Positions 45,629-54,176 of a stretch of DNA of 64,000 bases are shown here, in pieces (position 1 is the stretch's first letter; each line of letters starts with the position of its first letter). The translations under genes and the position numbers were made by a program. The stretch spans positions 10,314 through 74,313 of the forward strand of contig JBELBJ010000005.1 of the NCBI GenBank assembly GCA_042095375.1, read 5' to 3'. This DNA is from GCA-2715645 sp042095375 (GTDB lineage Bacteria; Bacteroidota; Bacteroidia; Cytophagales; MED-G16). The notes below the pieces were generated by a model. It saw only the letters and a list, made by a program, of their open reading frames with translations, was not told where the DNA came from and searched no databases.

Positions 45629-48436
45629 CTAAAATTTAACTCCAAAGCTAAATTTAATAGCTGTTCCAGGAGAAATTCTAGAGTATATAGAGCTGTTATC
45701 ACCATAAGAATTGTAAAAACTTTCTAACTTGTCTCCCAGTAGATTTTCGACACTAATACTTAGGCTAAATTGATCAAAACTGCCTAATTTATATGTAGAA
45801 TTAAAATTTAAACTATTAAATGGATATGTATATACATCAGGAACATAACCTTGTCCAACAATTTGAAGTGTTTTTCCTTGCACATTAAAATATAAACCTG
45901 CATCAATTGAACCATCATATTTTGTAAAATTCAAACCAGCATTAATTAAATAAGGAGATTGTCCTTGCAAAACTCTTTCTTTATCAACTATTTCTCCAAC
46001 CCGCAATGAAGTTTCTCTAGATTTAAATTCAGCTGAATCCATTTTAAGAACTGATTTTATTAAAGATAAATTCAATACAATTCTTAGATTTTTTAAAGAT
46101 TCTGAAATAAAATTTAAATTTTTTCTCATCTCAAATTCACCTCCATATACAGAAGCATCTTTAACATTTTTTGGAGTAAAATCGTTAGGATTTGCACCGC
46201 TGTATGCAACAAGTTCTATAGGATTTTTGAAATCTTTATAAAATGCACTAAAAGCAAACATCTGAGCATTTTCTTGAAAGAGTTCCCATCTTAGATCATA
46301 GTTAATTGTTAATGTAGAAAATAAATCGATATTACCAATAAAAGTTGTTGAGGAGACTGGATCAAAAATTTGTGCTATAGATTTCTCTTTGAATGATGGT
46401 CTTGCTATAGTTTTTGATCCTGAAAATCTTAAATTTGATTTTTCAGCTATACTGTAGATTAAATTGATTGATGGAAAAAAGTCTAAATCATCTATTAAAT
46501 TATGTTGATCATAAACAACGTCTCCTTGTTGAGTTTGTCCTGTATACCATAAGTTATAATTTTCAGCTCTAAGACCAACGATTGATCTTAAATTTTCTCC
46601 AACAAAGAATTCATTTAATATATAAAAAGCAAGATTAGTTTGTTTTGCACTATAAGTATTTGAAATCTCATAATTTCCATTAACATAACTTCCTTGATTT
46701 GAATCTATAGTCCAAAGATTTTCTTCTTTTAATACCTCATTGGCATCTCCAGTCCATTTATAATCATATTCTCTTCTTATATAGATTCTATAGTTTAATA
46801 TCTCAAAATCTCTTTCTTTTTGAGTATAATATCCACCTAATTTAAATTTTGATTTCCTAGAAAATAAATTATATTTTTTTGATAAATCAATTTTTCCACC
46901 TATGTTGTATTCAGATAAATATCTCCATAATCTTGTTGGATCTCCAGATTCACTTGGTTCAATTGTATACTTGTTTTCATCGAATCTAAATGGAGTAAGC
47001 CTTAAATCTAGATCATTTGTCTTAGACAATGTTGGGGAAAATTTCCAATTTAATTCAAATGAAGCATCATTAGTGGTATGTTTTCCTTCTAATAATAAAT
47101 TAGATATAGATCTTTCTCCATATTCTAAAGCATCTTTGTAAACTTCTACACTATTTTCCCATAGATATTCTTGGAAAAAATTTCCTGCCTTTGATTCTCC
47201 ATTTTGAAGGCGCATTATATTAAGTTTAATTTTTGATTTTTTACTTTTAAAAGCAACACCTAATAGACCACTTGCGAAAGATTCTTTCTTTCCTAAGCTT
47301 CCTCTTTGATATCTATCTATTACTAATTTGTTTATTGTATTATCTGAATTATCTTTTCTATGCCAATAGTTTTCATAATTTCCATAAAAGGTAGAACTAC
47401 TCTTATATGATATTGATGAAATTAAACCAAGAAAATTATTTTTTAGTTTAAACTGATTTCCATATGTAATTCCTAAACTGTAATCCATAAAATTCTGATC
47501 TTTTCTGGCAGCTAATTCAGGATTGAAAGATCTTGTATATTCAGTCAGTTTTGGATCAGAATCAACAGTTAAAGGCAATTCTAATTTTTTATCGATAGGT
47601 AAACTTCTTGAACCATCATCATAACCTAGCCAATCTGTTTTACCTCCATTATAGGTTAAAAAGTTTTTATTAAAATGATGAGATGGTTTGAGCTTACCAC
47701 TAACAGAAATTGAAAATTCTCTTTCTTCAGGAAAATCTTTTGTTTCAATATTTATTATTCCACCTGTAAAATCAGCTGACATATCAGCCGATGAAGATTT
47801 TAAAACAATAACATTTTTTATCAAATTTGTAGGAAAAATATCCATTTGTAATGTATTTCTATCTGGATCTAAACCAGGAATATCCATACCATTTAAAATG
47901 GTTTTAGTATATCTATCACCTAAACCTCTAACAAAAACATATTTGCCTTCTTGAATGGATACTCCAGGAACTCTTTTTATTGCACCTGCGATATCGCTAT
48001 CTCCAATTTTTTTAAAGTTTTCAGATGATATTCCATCAATAAGATTTGGAGACTTTCTTTGAACATTTAATAAAGCGGCTTCAGTATCAGTAATTTCTTG
48101 CGCAGTAACTACAACTGCATCTAATAATTCTGTTTCATATCCTAAACTGGCAGTTAGGTTGGTCACTTCACCTTCTGATATAATAACATTAGTAATTTCT
48201 AAATTTTCATATCCAACGTATGAAAAAATAATTATATATTCTCCTGCTTCTAAATCAAATGAATAACTACCTTCAAAATCTGTTGTTGTTCCAATTGTCG
48301 TTTCTTTAACTTGAACAGTTGCAAAAGGAAGACCTTCTTGACTTATTTTATCTTTAATAATACCTCTAAGTGTTCCAGTTTGAGAGAAGGAATAAAATGA
48401 AATAAAGAGGAAGAAAGTAATAAAGTTTTTATTCAT
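45629..48436 (-). CDS. TonB-dependent outer-membrane receptor with CarboxypepD_reg-like domain
   Basis: About 935 residues. I start at the ATG at 48436 (MNKNFITFFLF), not at an in-frame TTG 9 bases upstream that lies next to a terminator T run. A signal peptide (ending YSFSQTG) is followed by a CarboxypepD_reg-like domain (GTLRGIIKDKISQEGLPFATVQV and FSYVGYENLEI), a plug (VQRKSPNLIDGIS, VRGLGDRYTKTILNGMDIPG, DMSADFTGGIINIETKDFP) and a 22-strand barrel ending AIKFSFGVKF. It imports a substrate across the outer membrane using TonB energy. The neighbouring beta-helix lipoprotein and PiT-like transporter suggest an inorganic ligand such as phosphate, but the sequence does not prove this. Confidence 0.93.
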   Translation of the reverse strand: MNKNFITFFLFISFYSFSQTGTLRGIIKDKISQEGLPFATVQVKETTIGTTTDFEGSYSFDLEAGEYIIIFSYVGYENLEITNVIISEGEVTNLTASLGYETELLDAVVVTAQEITDTEAALLNVQRKSPNLIDGISSENFKKIGDSDIAGAIKRVPGVSIQEGKYVFVRGLGDRYTKTILNGMDIPGLDPDRNTLQMDIFPTNLIKNVIVLKSSSADMSADFTGGIINIETKDFPEEREFSISVSGKLKPSHHFNKNFLTYNGGKTDWLGYDDGSRSLPIDKKLELPLTVDSDPKLTEYTRSFNPELAARKDQNFMDYSLGITYGNQFKLKNNFLGLISSISYKSSSTFYGNYENYWHRKDNSDNTINKLVIDRYQRGSLGKKESFASGLLGVAFKSKKSKIKLNIMRLQNGESKAGNFFQEYLWENSVEVYKDALEYGERSISNLLLEGKHTTNDASFELNWKFSPTLSKTNDLDLRLTPFRFDENKYTIEPSESGDPTRLWRYLSEYNIGGKIDLSKKYNLFSRKSKFKLGGYYTQKERDFEILNYRIYIRREYDYKWTGDANEVLKEENLWTIDSNQGSYVNGNYEISNTYSAKQTNLAFYILNEFFVGENLRSIVGLRAENYNLWYTGQTQQGDVVYDQHNLIDDLDFFPSINLIYSIAEKSNLRFSGSKTIARPSFKEKSIAQIFDPVSSTTFIGNIDLFSTLTINYDLRWELFQENAQMFAFSAFYKDFKNPIELVAYSGANPNDFTPKNVKDASVYGGEFEMRKNLNFISESLKNLRIVLNLSLIKSVLKMDSAEFKSRETSLRVGEIVDKERVLQGQSPYLINAGLNFTKYDGSIDAGLYFNVQGKTLQIVGQGYVPDVYTYPFNSLNFNSTYKLGSFDQFSLSISVENLLGDKLESFYNSYGDNSSIYSRISPGTAIKFSFGVKF

Positions 48437-48449
48437 TTTAATCAAAAAA

Positions 48450-48480
48450 AAAGACTCAACTAAGTTATAGCTGAGTCTTT
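48450..48480 (-). terminator. Strong intrinsic terminator/attenuator before the TonB receptor gene
   Basis: AAAGACTCA at 48450-48458 pairs perfectly with TGAGTCTTT at 48472-48480, and an inner CTA/TAG pair extends the stem. On the minus strand the stem is followed by a run of T, so it should end transcription of the beta-helix lipoprotein gene 42 bases after its stop. Since the receptor ATG is only 14 bases beyond, partial read-through would lower receptor expression relative to the lipoprotein. Confidence 0.85.
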
Positions 48481-48521
48481 ATTTTATTGTTAAAATTATG
48501 TTATTTAATTATTAAGTTAGT

Positions 48522-50063
48522 TTAGTTTATTAGCCCTTTTGCTTTAGTCCATGTCCAATCAAAACCACTTAAATCAGTTCCAACTGTTGCAGTTGTTACC
48601 GCAGTTATTGCAGGAGATCCAGATGCATTGTTAAGCATTGTTCTTGTTCCTCCAATTTCTGGACAGATATTTAAAATATCACTATCAGCTGCATTCAATT
48701 TCACTTCCCATTTATCAAAAGTTAAAGTATTTGCAGCATAAGTTCCATCAGAACCAGAGCTCAATGAGATGTCACCATCACCAGCAGGAGGAAAATTAGA
48801 AGCGTATATGTTTTTATTAGATCCTACTGCTTTCTTTCTAAAATCAGCAATTTCACTTTTAGCAGTACCACCAATACCAATTAATGTAACTACATCAAGA
48901 GTGTAACCCGCAACCATAGAACCTTCAGGTCCGTCTATTTCAAGAGCATGATCAGACCCAGCACCTTGAACAACAAGTGCATTAGTAATCTTACCTGAAT
49001 AAGATTGATCTATATCTATTCCATCATCATCATGAGCTGTTGTTAAACAGTAATCACAGTCTACAGCACCTCCAAAAAATTCGATCCCATCATCTTTATT
49101 TGATACTACTTCAACATATGATATTTTAGTGCCTGATCCAACTCCACCAAGGGTAAGACCATTGATTTCATTACCTTCACCTATTAATGCACCTCCATGC
49201 CTTATAGAAACATATTTTAAAGTTCCTGAATTGTCCGTGTCATCAGAACCTCCGTAGAGTCCATAAGTATCGCTAGCAGGTATTCCTTCAATCTGAGTTT
49301 CATTTATATCTTTACCTTCAGAATCTGAAGCAGAGATCTTAGCTTTTCCTAAAATTAAAATACCACCCCATAAACCAGCATCATCAACAGTAAGATTAGT
49401 ACCCATTTTCTCACCAATTTTAATGTTATCACTAGTGCCTGTGAAAACAATTGGCTTATCAGCAGTTCCCTCAGCAATAAGTTTACCGCCTCTTTCAACA
49501 AGTAAAGCTGAAGCTAATGAACCAGTTCCAGGAGATCCTTTTACAATTGCACCTGCTTCAATAGTAAGAGTATTTCCTGATTTTACAACAACTTTATTGT
49601 TAAGAATGTGAATTCTATCTGCTTTCCATGTTTGTGTAGTTACAAAACCAGTGTAATTTACAGGAGCAGGGTCAGTAGTAACATTGATAGTAGCACTTAC
49701 AGTAGATGATTTGTCTTTAGCATCAGTAACAGTTAAAGTGACTTTACCAGCACCAGCTGTTGTTCCAGCAGTAAAAGTAGCTTCGAAAGTTCCATCAGTT
49801 GCGCCAGCATTTGGCACAGCTTTTTGAGCAGCAGTTCCTCCGGTAGCAGCCCATTCTGCAGACTTGAATCCACCTGGTATAGCGCCAGAGAATTTTATAT
49901 CAACAGCAGTACCTACTTGAACGTCAACTACAGCTCCAGGAGCAACAAGTTGAGGAGAATCAGTACTCTCATCAGTATCAACTACTGGAGTAGTATTATC
50001 ATCTTCATCACATGCAGTGAATAAGAAGAATGTCAATGTAAATAAAGTAAATAATTTTTTCAT
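48522..50063 (-). CDS. Lipoprotein with Ig-like and right-handed beta-helix domains
   Basis: A 513-residue lipoprotein (TFFLFTAC, Cys 18). Residues about 40-130 look like an Ig-like/PKD-type domain (VQVGTAVDIKFSGAIPGGF and AGKVTLTVTDAKDKSSTVSATINV). The rest is a beta-helix type domain starting FVTTQTWKADRIHILNNKVV with repeated strands (NTLTIEAGAIVKGSPGTGSLASALLVERGGKL, NSGTLKYVSIRHGG). An acidic patch, DDGIDIDQSYSG, could bind metal. Such lipoproteins are often encoded next to a TonB-dependent receptor in Bacteroidota and probably help capture the ligand. It has an exact promoter box upstream and a terminator downstream. GC and codon use are higher than in the neighbours, which suggests high expression. 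Confidence 0.85.
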   Translation of the reverse strand: MKKLFTLFTLTFFLFTACDEDDNTTPVVDTDESTDSPQLVAPGAVVDVQVGTAVDIKFSGAIPGGFKSAEWAATGGTAAQKAVPNAGATDGTFEATFTAGTTAGAGKVTLTVTDAKDKSSTVSATINVTTDPAPVNYTGFVTTQTWKADRIHILNNKVVVKSGNTLTIEAGAIVKGSPGTGSLASALLVERGGKLIAEGTADKPIVFTGTSDNIKIGEKMGTNLTVDDAGLWGGILILGKAKISASDSEGKDINETQIEGIPASDTYGLYGGSDDTDNSGTLKYVSIRHGGALIGEGNEINGLTLGGVGSGTKISYVEVVSNKDDGIEFFGGAVDCDYCLTTAHDDDGIDIDQSYSGKITNALVVQGAGSDHALEIDGPEGSMVAGYTLDVVTLIGIGGTAKSEIADFRKKAVGSNKNIYASNFPPAGDGDISLSSGSDGTYAANTLTFDKWEVKLNAADSDILNICPEIGGTRTMLNNASGSPAITAVTTATVGTDLSGFDWTWTKAKGLIN

Positions 50064-50394
50064 AATTTTTTTTTATTATTTAATAACAGTTATACATAAT
50101 TTTAATCTGCTCAAAAATAGATTTATGATATTAACTTGTCTTTAATTTCATTTCAATTAATGGTTATGAAATAATTAATTTATAATTAATAAAGTTTTAA
50201 TTAAAAATTAATTTTTTATTTACAATGTTAATTTAACGTTAAAAAAAAATCAATGAGTTTATTGATGAAGAAAAACCAGATTTAAATGATAAATATGTTT
50301 CTGAAGAGTTTATATGATGGTTAGGGCTCCTAGGCCTAGGGGCTAGAAGTGCAATTGATGATATTGCCTATCTAATAGGATGTAAAGATTTAAA
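50064..50394. other. 331-base intergenic region with an interrupted coding remnant
   Basis: The left part holds the lipoprotein leader and promoter. From about 50243 the plus strand reads NEFIDEEKPDLNDKYVSEEF, then a TGA at 50315-50317, then WLGLLGLGARSAIDDIAYLI to about 50400 in the same frame, with no start codon. It looks like the decayed end of a gene I cannot name. It contains CCTAGGCCTAGG (50329-50340), a perfect 12-base palindrome that is remarkably GC-rich for this genome. Confidence 0.45.
50112..50119 (-). promoter_or_regulatory. Promoter -7 box (TATTTTTG) of the beta-helix lipoprotein gene
   Basis: TATTTTTG on the minus strand matches TAnnTTTG and lies about 49 bases before the ATG. 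The leader is extremely A-rich just before the start, as in highly translated Bacteroidota genes. Confidence 0.55.
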
Positions 50395-51522
50395 TCAAAT
50401 TGCAGGATCATCAATATCTCTTTCTACTTTTTCAGTTTTTATAAGAGGTTCAACTATTTCTTTTTCATCAATTATACCAAAATCTTTAAAAATTTGATTT
50501 CTCATATTTTCATTAATTGATATTGCAAGAATAACAGAAACTAAAAGTCCTATAAATGCATACACAGTATCTTTGACTAGTAACTTAATAGCACGAACCT
50601 TATCTCCATCAATTTTTCTAAAGTTTATTGCTATTTCTCTTCCTCCAAGAAGCCCAATAAATACCCAAGTCGTACTTATAGGTATTGTGCTTATAATCTT
50701 AAGATAATATAATAAACACGCATAAATAAAGTCAACAACTGTTGCTGCTCTAACATCTATTATGTCACTTTTTTCTGTTACAATTTCTTGAATCCTATCT
50801 CCTTTCAAATAAAATAATAACCCTAACCCAAAAAATACAGACGAAGCAACTAATACAAATTGATCTGTATTTAATGATCTAGGCAAAACGACGGCAATAT
50901 TAGCCATATCCTGCATAATCCATGTTGACCACAAAGCGCCACTGGAAACCCATTGTAATGGCACCCAAATTTTAGAAGGTTTTGTTTTTTTGTATTTTTC
51001 AAAAAAACCTGTTGTTATAATCCAAACAAATATTGCAATACAAAATGCTATAAAATAACCAAAAAAACTTTTAGAAATAATACTCGTGATTGAGCTTGCT
51101 TGAGTTGTAAAAGCACTTAAAAGAAGTATAGAAGTTGAAACAGGCATTTTAAGCCTTGTGATTATTAATAATACTACTGGAGCAAATACTTGTAAAAAAA
51201 TAAAATTAGATGGAGCTTCATTTAATCCTTTAGAAAATAACCTGCCATGGCTTATATCTCCATCATAATTCAACCAACTATAGGTAACAGTCAACAAAAA
51301 AATAGATCCCATAAATAACCATAGATAATACCATTTTCTATGAGAATTTGAAGCAATAAAGGTTCCAATCGTTTGAATACTATCGTTTGCTATTGCTGAA
51401 TATGCGGCCAAGAAAAAAATAGTCCACATTGCAAGATCTTTATAAGGAGCTACAAACCAACAAATAACCGATAATACTATAAGCAAAATAGCAAAATATA
51501 AATTTGATGATTCTATTTTCAA
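50395..51522 (-). CDS. PiT-family (inorganic phosphate transporter-like) membrane protein
   Basis: A 375-residue polytopic membrane protein with about 10 hydrophobic segments. It has the duplicated PiT signatures in modified form: YSAIANDSIQTIGTFIAS near residue 41, MPVSTSILLLSAF near residue 127 and ISTTWVFIGLLGGREIA near residue 280. PiT proteins move phosphate (or sulfate) with H+ or Na+. The divergence from PitA and the lack of a PhoU-like partner leave the substrate uncertain. It is on the same strand as the beta-helix lipoprotein and TonB receptor but separated by a region with a relic. Confidence 0.75.
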   Translation of the reverse strand: MKIESSNLYFAILLIVLSVICWFVAPYKDLAMWTIFFLAAYSAIANDSIQTIGTFIASNSHRKWYYLWLFMGSIFLLTVTYSWLNYDGDISHGRLFSKGLNEAPSNFIFLQVFAPVVLLIITRLKMPVSTSILLLSAFTTQASSITSIISKSFFGYFIAFCIAIFVWIITTGFFEKYKKTKPSKIWVPLQWVSSGALWSTWIMQDMANIAVVLPRSLNTDQFVLVASSVFFGLGLLFYLKGDRIQEIVTEKSDIIDVRAATVVDFIYACLLYYLKIISTIPISTTWVFIGLLGGREIAINFRKIDGDKVRAIKLLVKDTVYAFIGLLVSVILAISINENMRNQIFKDFGIIDEKEIVEPLIKTEKVERDIDDPAI

Positions 51523-51649
51523 AGATTTTAATTTAAAATTATAAAATGAAATCTAATCCTATTTAGCAATATATTAATTATAATTTTATTAATTAATTGT
51601 TAATTAAATATTAAAAAATTCCAATTGTTTTATAAAAAGCAATATGTAT

Positions 51650-51657
51650 TACCTTTG
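51650..51657 (+). promoter_or_regulatory. Promoter -7 box (TACCTTTG) of the holin-like gene
   Basis: An exact TAnnTTTG match 19 bases before the ATG, with a TTG at 51625-51627 at a spacing close to that of a -33 element. Confidence 0.6.
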
Positions 51658-51676
51658 TAAAACAAAAAAATAAATA

Positions 51677-52015
51677 ATGATAAAAATTGATAAACTTATT
51701 GATTCAATAACATCGTATCTAAAAATTAGATTTGACATTTTGAAAATAGATTTAATTGAAAAAATTTCTTCATCAATTTCAAGTGTTATATCTGGTTTTA
51801 TCCTATTTTTTATTCTTCTATTTGTTCTAGCATTTGCAAGCCTTACAGCGGGAAGCATTTTAAATTTTTATTTTGAAAGTGAATTTTTAGGGTATGCTAT
51901 TATAACTGGAATTTATATAGTTATTTTTTTTATCATCTATTTTACTGCGAAGTCTGGTAGATTAAAAAAAATGATTGAAAAGGAGCTGCTAAAAGAAAAG
52001 GAGAAATCTAAATAA
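51677..52015 (+). CDS. Phage holin family (YqjE/holin-X-like) membrane protein
   Basis: A 112-residue protein with an amphipathic N-terminal helix (LIDSITSYLKIRFDILKIDLIEKISSSIS), two strongly hydrophobic membrane segments (about residues 35-60 and 73-93) and a basic C-terminal tail. This is the layout of the putative Actinobacteriophage holin-X/YqjE family, which is chromosomal and unrelated to phage in Bacteroidota; its role is probably in the envelope or stress response. It ends 1 base before the convergent AraC-type regulator gene. Confidence 0.7.
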   Translation: MIKIDKLIDSITSYLKIRFDILKIDLIEKISSSISSVISGFILFFILLFVLAFASLTAGSILNFYFESEFLGYAIITGIYIVIFFIIYFTAKSGRLKKMIEKELLKEKEKSK

Positions 52016-52016
52016 T

Positions 52017-52931
52017 TTAAATTTCATTAAATCGCTTTCTCATCATACCTGCCTGAACACCAAACATTAGCTTAAACCTTCTACAGAAATAGGCTGTGTC
52101 TTTAAATCCAACCTTCATTCCGATAACTTTAATAGATTCATCATCTGATCTAAGCATTTTTATTGCCTCTTCCATTCTTCTAAGTTCTATATAGTCTTGA
52201 GGACTGTAGCCTGTATTGTTTTTAAAATATTGACCTACATATTCTTCAGAAATATTAAGAAAGTCGGCTAATTTTTTATTCGATAACTCTTTATCTATAT
52301 TATCACTAACATATTGAAATAAATCAAGTATTCTTTCATCTTTAAAATATTTGAAATTTTCCTCTATAGAAGAAAATAGCGGTTGGTTTGATAGAATATA
52401 TCTTATAATCTCTATGGATAACCTTTGACTTTGAAGGTCTATTAATTTTTCACTACCTGGATACCTGTAATACCTTTCTTTAACAATATCTTTTAAGATT
52501 GAAATAGTTTGAGCATTTCTTTCTATAACTAATGGCTTTAGGTTTTTTGAATGAAAAATATTAATTGAATTTAAAACTTTGGTTTCAAAATTTAGGACCA
52601 AATATTTTTGATCGATAGGATTCCTTCTTAAAAAATTATCTTTTGCTACATATTTTGTCTTTTCCTCTAAAAAATCATCATAAGACAGCCTTATAGACCT
52701 TCCTTTCCCAAAAGCCAGAGATACCACTTTATTTGCTGGAATAAATAAAAAAGATTCTTTTTTTACTTTTTTAATATATTTCCCATACCTCAACCTACTG
52801 TTTATAGGGAAAATAACTGTATTCTCTATATCATAATAATTTTCAATTATAAACGGTTTTAATACCTTAACTACAGAAACCTTCTTTAAGGTAAAATGTA
52901 AATGGTCTAAAACTTTTATAAAATCACTCAT
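52017..52931 (-). CDS. AraC-family transcriptional regulator
   Basis: A 304-residue regulator. The C-terminal 100 residues are a two-helix-turn-helix AraC domain (LSNKKLADFLNISEEYVGQYFKNNTGYSPQDYIELRRMEEAIKML, then IKVIGMKVGFKDTAYFCRRFKLMFGV). The N-terminal 200 residues hold a beta-rich region (PFIIENYYDIENTVIFPINSR, KKESFLFIPANKVV) that may be a cupin-type ligand sensor; I do not recognise the subfamily. Its target is unknown. It follows the YugP-type peptidase by 58 bases. Confidence 0.88.
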   Translation of the reverse strand: MSDFIKVLDHLHFTLKKVSVVKVLKPFIIENYYDIENTVIFPINSRLRYGKYIKKVKKESFLFIPANKVVSLAFGKGRSIRLSYDDFLEEKTKYVAKDNFLRRNPIDQKYLVLNFETKVLNSINIFHSKNLKPLVIERNAQTISILKDIVKERYYRYPGSEKLIDLQSQRLSIEIIRYILSNQPLFSSIEENFKYFKDERILDLFQYVSDNIDKELSNKKLADFLNISEEYVGQYFKNNTGYSPQDYIELRRMEEAIKMLRSDDESIKVIGMKVGFKDTAYFCRRFKLMFGVQAGMMRKRFNEI

Positions 52932-52989
52932 AATTTTTCAGTAAATGTTGTGAAAAAGGGAGGTAAATCTAAATTATTTTTTTAAGAAA

Positions 52990-53697
52990 CTATCTTCTTC
53001 TCAAAAAAAGCATAAGATAATATACTAATGTAGCAAGTGACTGCAAGGCCACAACAACGTATGTCATAGCCGCCCACTTAAGTGCATCTTTAGCCATAAC
53101 AGATTCTTCTCTAGTTACTATTTGCCTATTTGTAACCCAAGCTATAGCGCGATTACTTGCATCAAATTCTACGGGTAAGGTAATAAATGAAAAAAGAGTA
53201 AATGCACCGTAACAAAAAATAATTATCAATAAAGCCATATTCATAGGAATGATACCAGGCAATATAAAAGCTGAAAAAAACATCAATCCAAAAACATAAC
53301 TCATAGTTGTTCCTGCAAACGTTTGTATTGGAACAAGTGCAGATCTCATTTTGAGAAATGCATATTGAGTAGCATGTTGAACAGCATGTCCACACTCGTG
53401 AGCAGCAACAGCTGCTGCACTAACCGACCTGCCCTCATAAACCTCAGGGCTTAAATTGATAGTTTTATTTAATGGATTATAATGATCAGTTAATTTTCCA
53501 GGAACAGATACTACTTTAACATCATATATGTCATGGTCTCGTAACATAATTTCCGCTATTTCTCTACCAGAAAGATTTTTTCTCAGAGATACCTGTGAAT
53601 ATTTATGAAATTTTGACTTTAGTTTATTTTGCACATAGTATCCTATGCCCATAAAAACAAACCCTATAAAAAGTAACCCTGGATCGAAATACATCAT
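52990..53697 (-). CDS. Zinc metallopeptidase (YugP family, DUF2268-like membrane protease)
   Basis: A 235-residue integral membrane protein with an N-terminal helix (residues 7-20), a HExxH zinc site H100-E-C-G-H104 within VAAHECGHAVQH, and C-terminal membrane segments (about 128-175 and 212-230). The PGKLTDHYNPLNKTINLS stretch before the site is a YugP landmark. It presumably cleaves membrane-protein substrates, but its target is unknown. The ATG overlaps the rfaE2-type gene by 4 bases. Confidence 0.88.
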   Translation of the reverse strand: MMYFDPGLLFIGFVFMGIGYYVQNKLKSKFHKYSQVSLRKNLSGREIAEIMLRDHDIYDVKVVSVPGKLTDHYNPLNKTINLSPEVYEGRSVSAAAVAAHECGHAVQHATQYAFLKMRSALVPIQTFAGTTMSYVFGLMFFSAFILPGIIPMNMALLIIIFCYGAFTLFSFITLPVEFDASNRAIAWVTNRQIVTREESVMAKDALKWAAMTYVVVALQSLATLVYYLMLFLRRR

Positions 53698-54176
53698 TTA
53701 ATTTCTTTTAAAAATTTAGAGGTTGAATATCCCTCTTTTAATTTAACAATTTTTACCTTGCCTCCATTTTTAATCACGTGCTCTCCACCAACTATTTCAC
53801 TTAACTTATAATCCCCACCTTTCACAAGAACAGCAGGGGAAATACATTTAATTAAATTTAAAGGCGTTTCTTCTTCGAAGATAATAACAAAATCAACAAT
53901 TTTCAAGCATGCTAAAATTACTAGTCTATCTTGTTGATTTACAACTGGTCTTCCCTCTCCTTTCAAGACTCTCACAGAACTATCTGAATTAATTCCAACA
54001 ATCAATACGTCTCCAAAAGATTTTGCTTTTTGTAACAATTTCAGGTGACCAGGATGAAGCAAATCAAAACAGCCGTTTGTAAAAACAACTTTTTTATCAG
54101 ATTTATAAAATAAATCGATTGTCTTACTCAAACTATCATTCGATAAAATTTTATTTTCAATTTCTTTTGTAAACAT
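53694..54176 (-). CDS. rfaE2: Heptose-1-phosphate adenylyltransferase-type nucleotidyltransferase (RfaE2/HldE C-domain)
   Basis: A 160-residue cytidylyltransferase-fold enzyme with the nucleotide-binding HxGH motif (H41-P-G-H44 in TNGCFDLLHPGHLKLL) and the KGGDYKLSEIVGGE and EGYSTSKFL motifs of the ADP-heptose synthase adenylyltransferase domain. In LPS-making bacteria it forms ADP-heptose from heptose 1-phosphate. The kinase partner is not in the window. It overlaps the UPF0104 gene by 20 bases and is in the same operon. Confidence 0.88.
   Translation of the reverse strand: MFTKEIENKILSNDSLSKTIDLFYKSDKKVVFTNGCFDLLHPGHLKLLQKAKSFGDVLIVGINSDSSVRVLKGEGRPVVNQQDRLVILACLKIVDFVIIFEEETPLNLIKCISPAVLVKGGDYKLSEIVGGEHVIKNGGKVKIVKLKEGYSTSKFLKEIK

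Noticed and set aside
50306..50325. TGA read as tryptophan in the interrupted frame near 50.3 kb
   Set aside because: All other genes in the window end normally at TAA, TAG or TGA, including the PiT-like gene at TGA. There is no sign of codon reassignment, so decay is simpler.
51649..51858. Minus-strand open frame opposite the holin-like gene
   Set aside because: It lies fully over the promoter and first half of the plus-strand gene, which has an exact promoter box, membrane helices and a family match.
51677..52015. Prophage remnant suggested by a holin-like protein
   Set aside because: No other phage gene, integrase or attachment site is nearby, and this family is commonly chromosomal in Bacteroidota.
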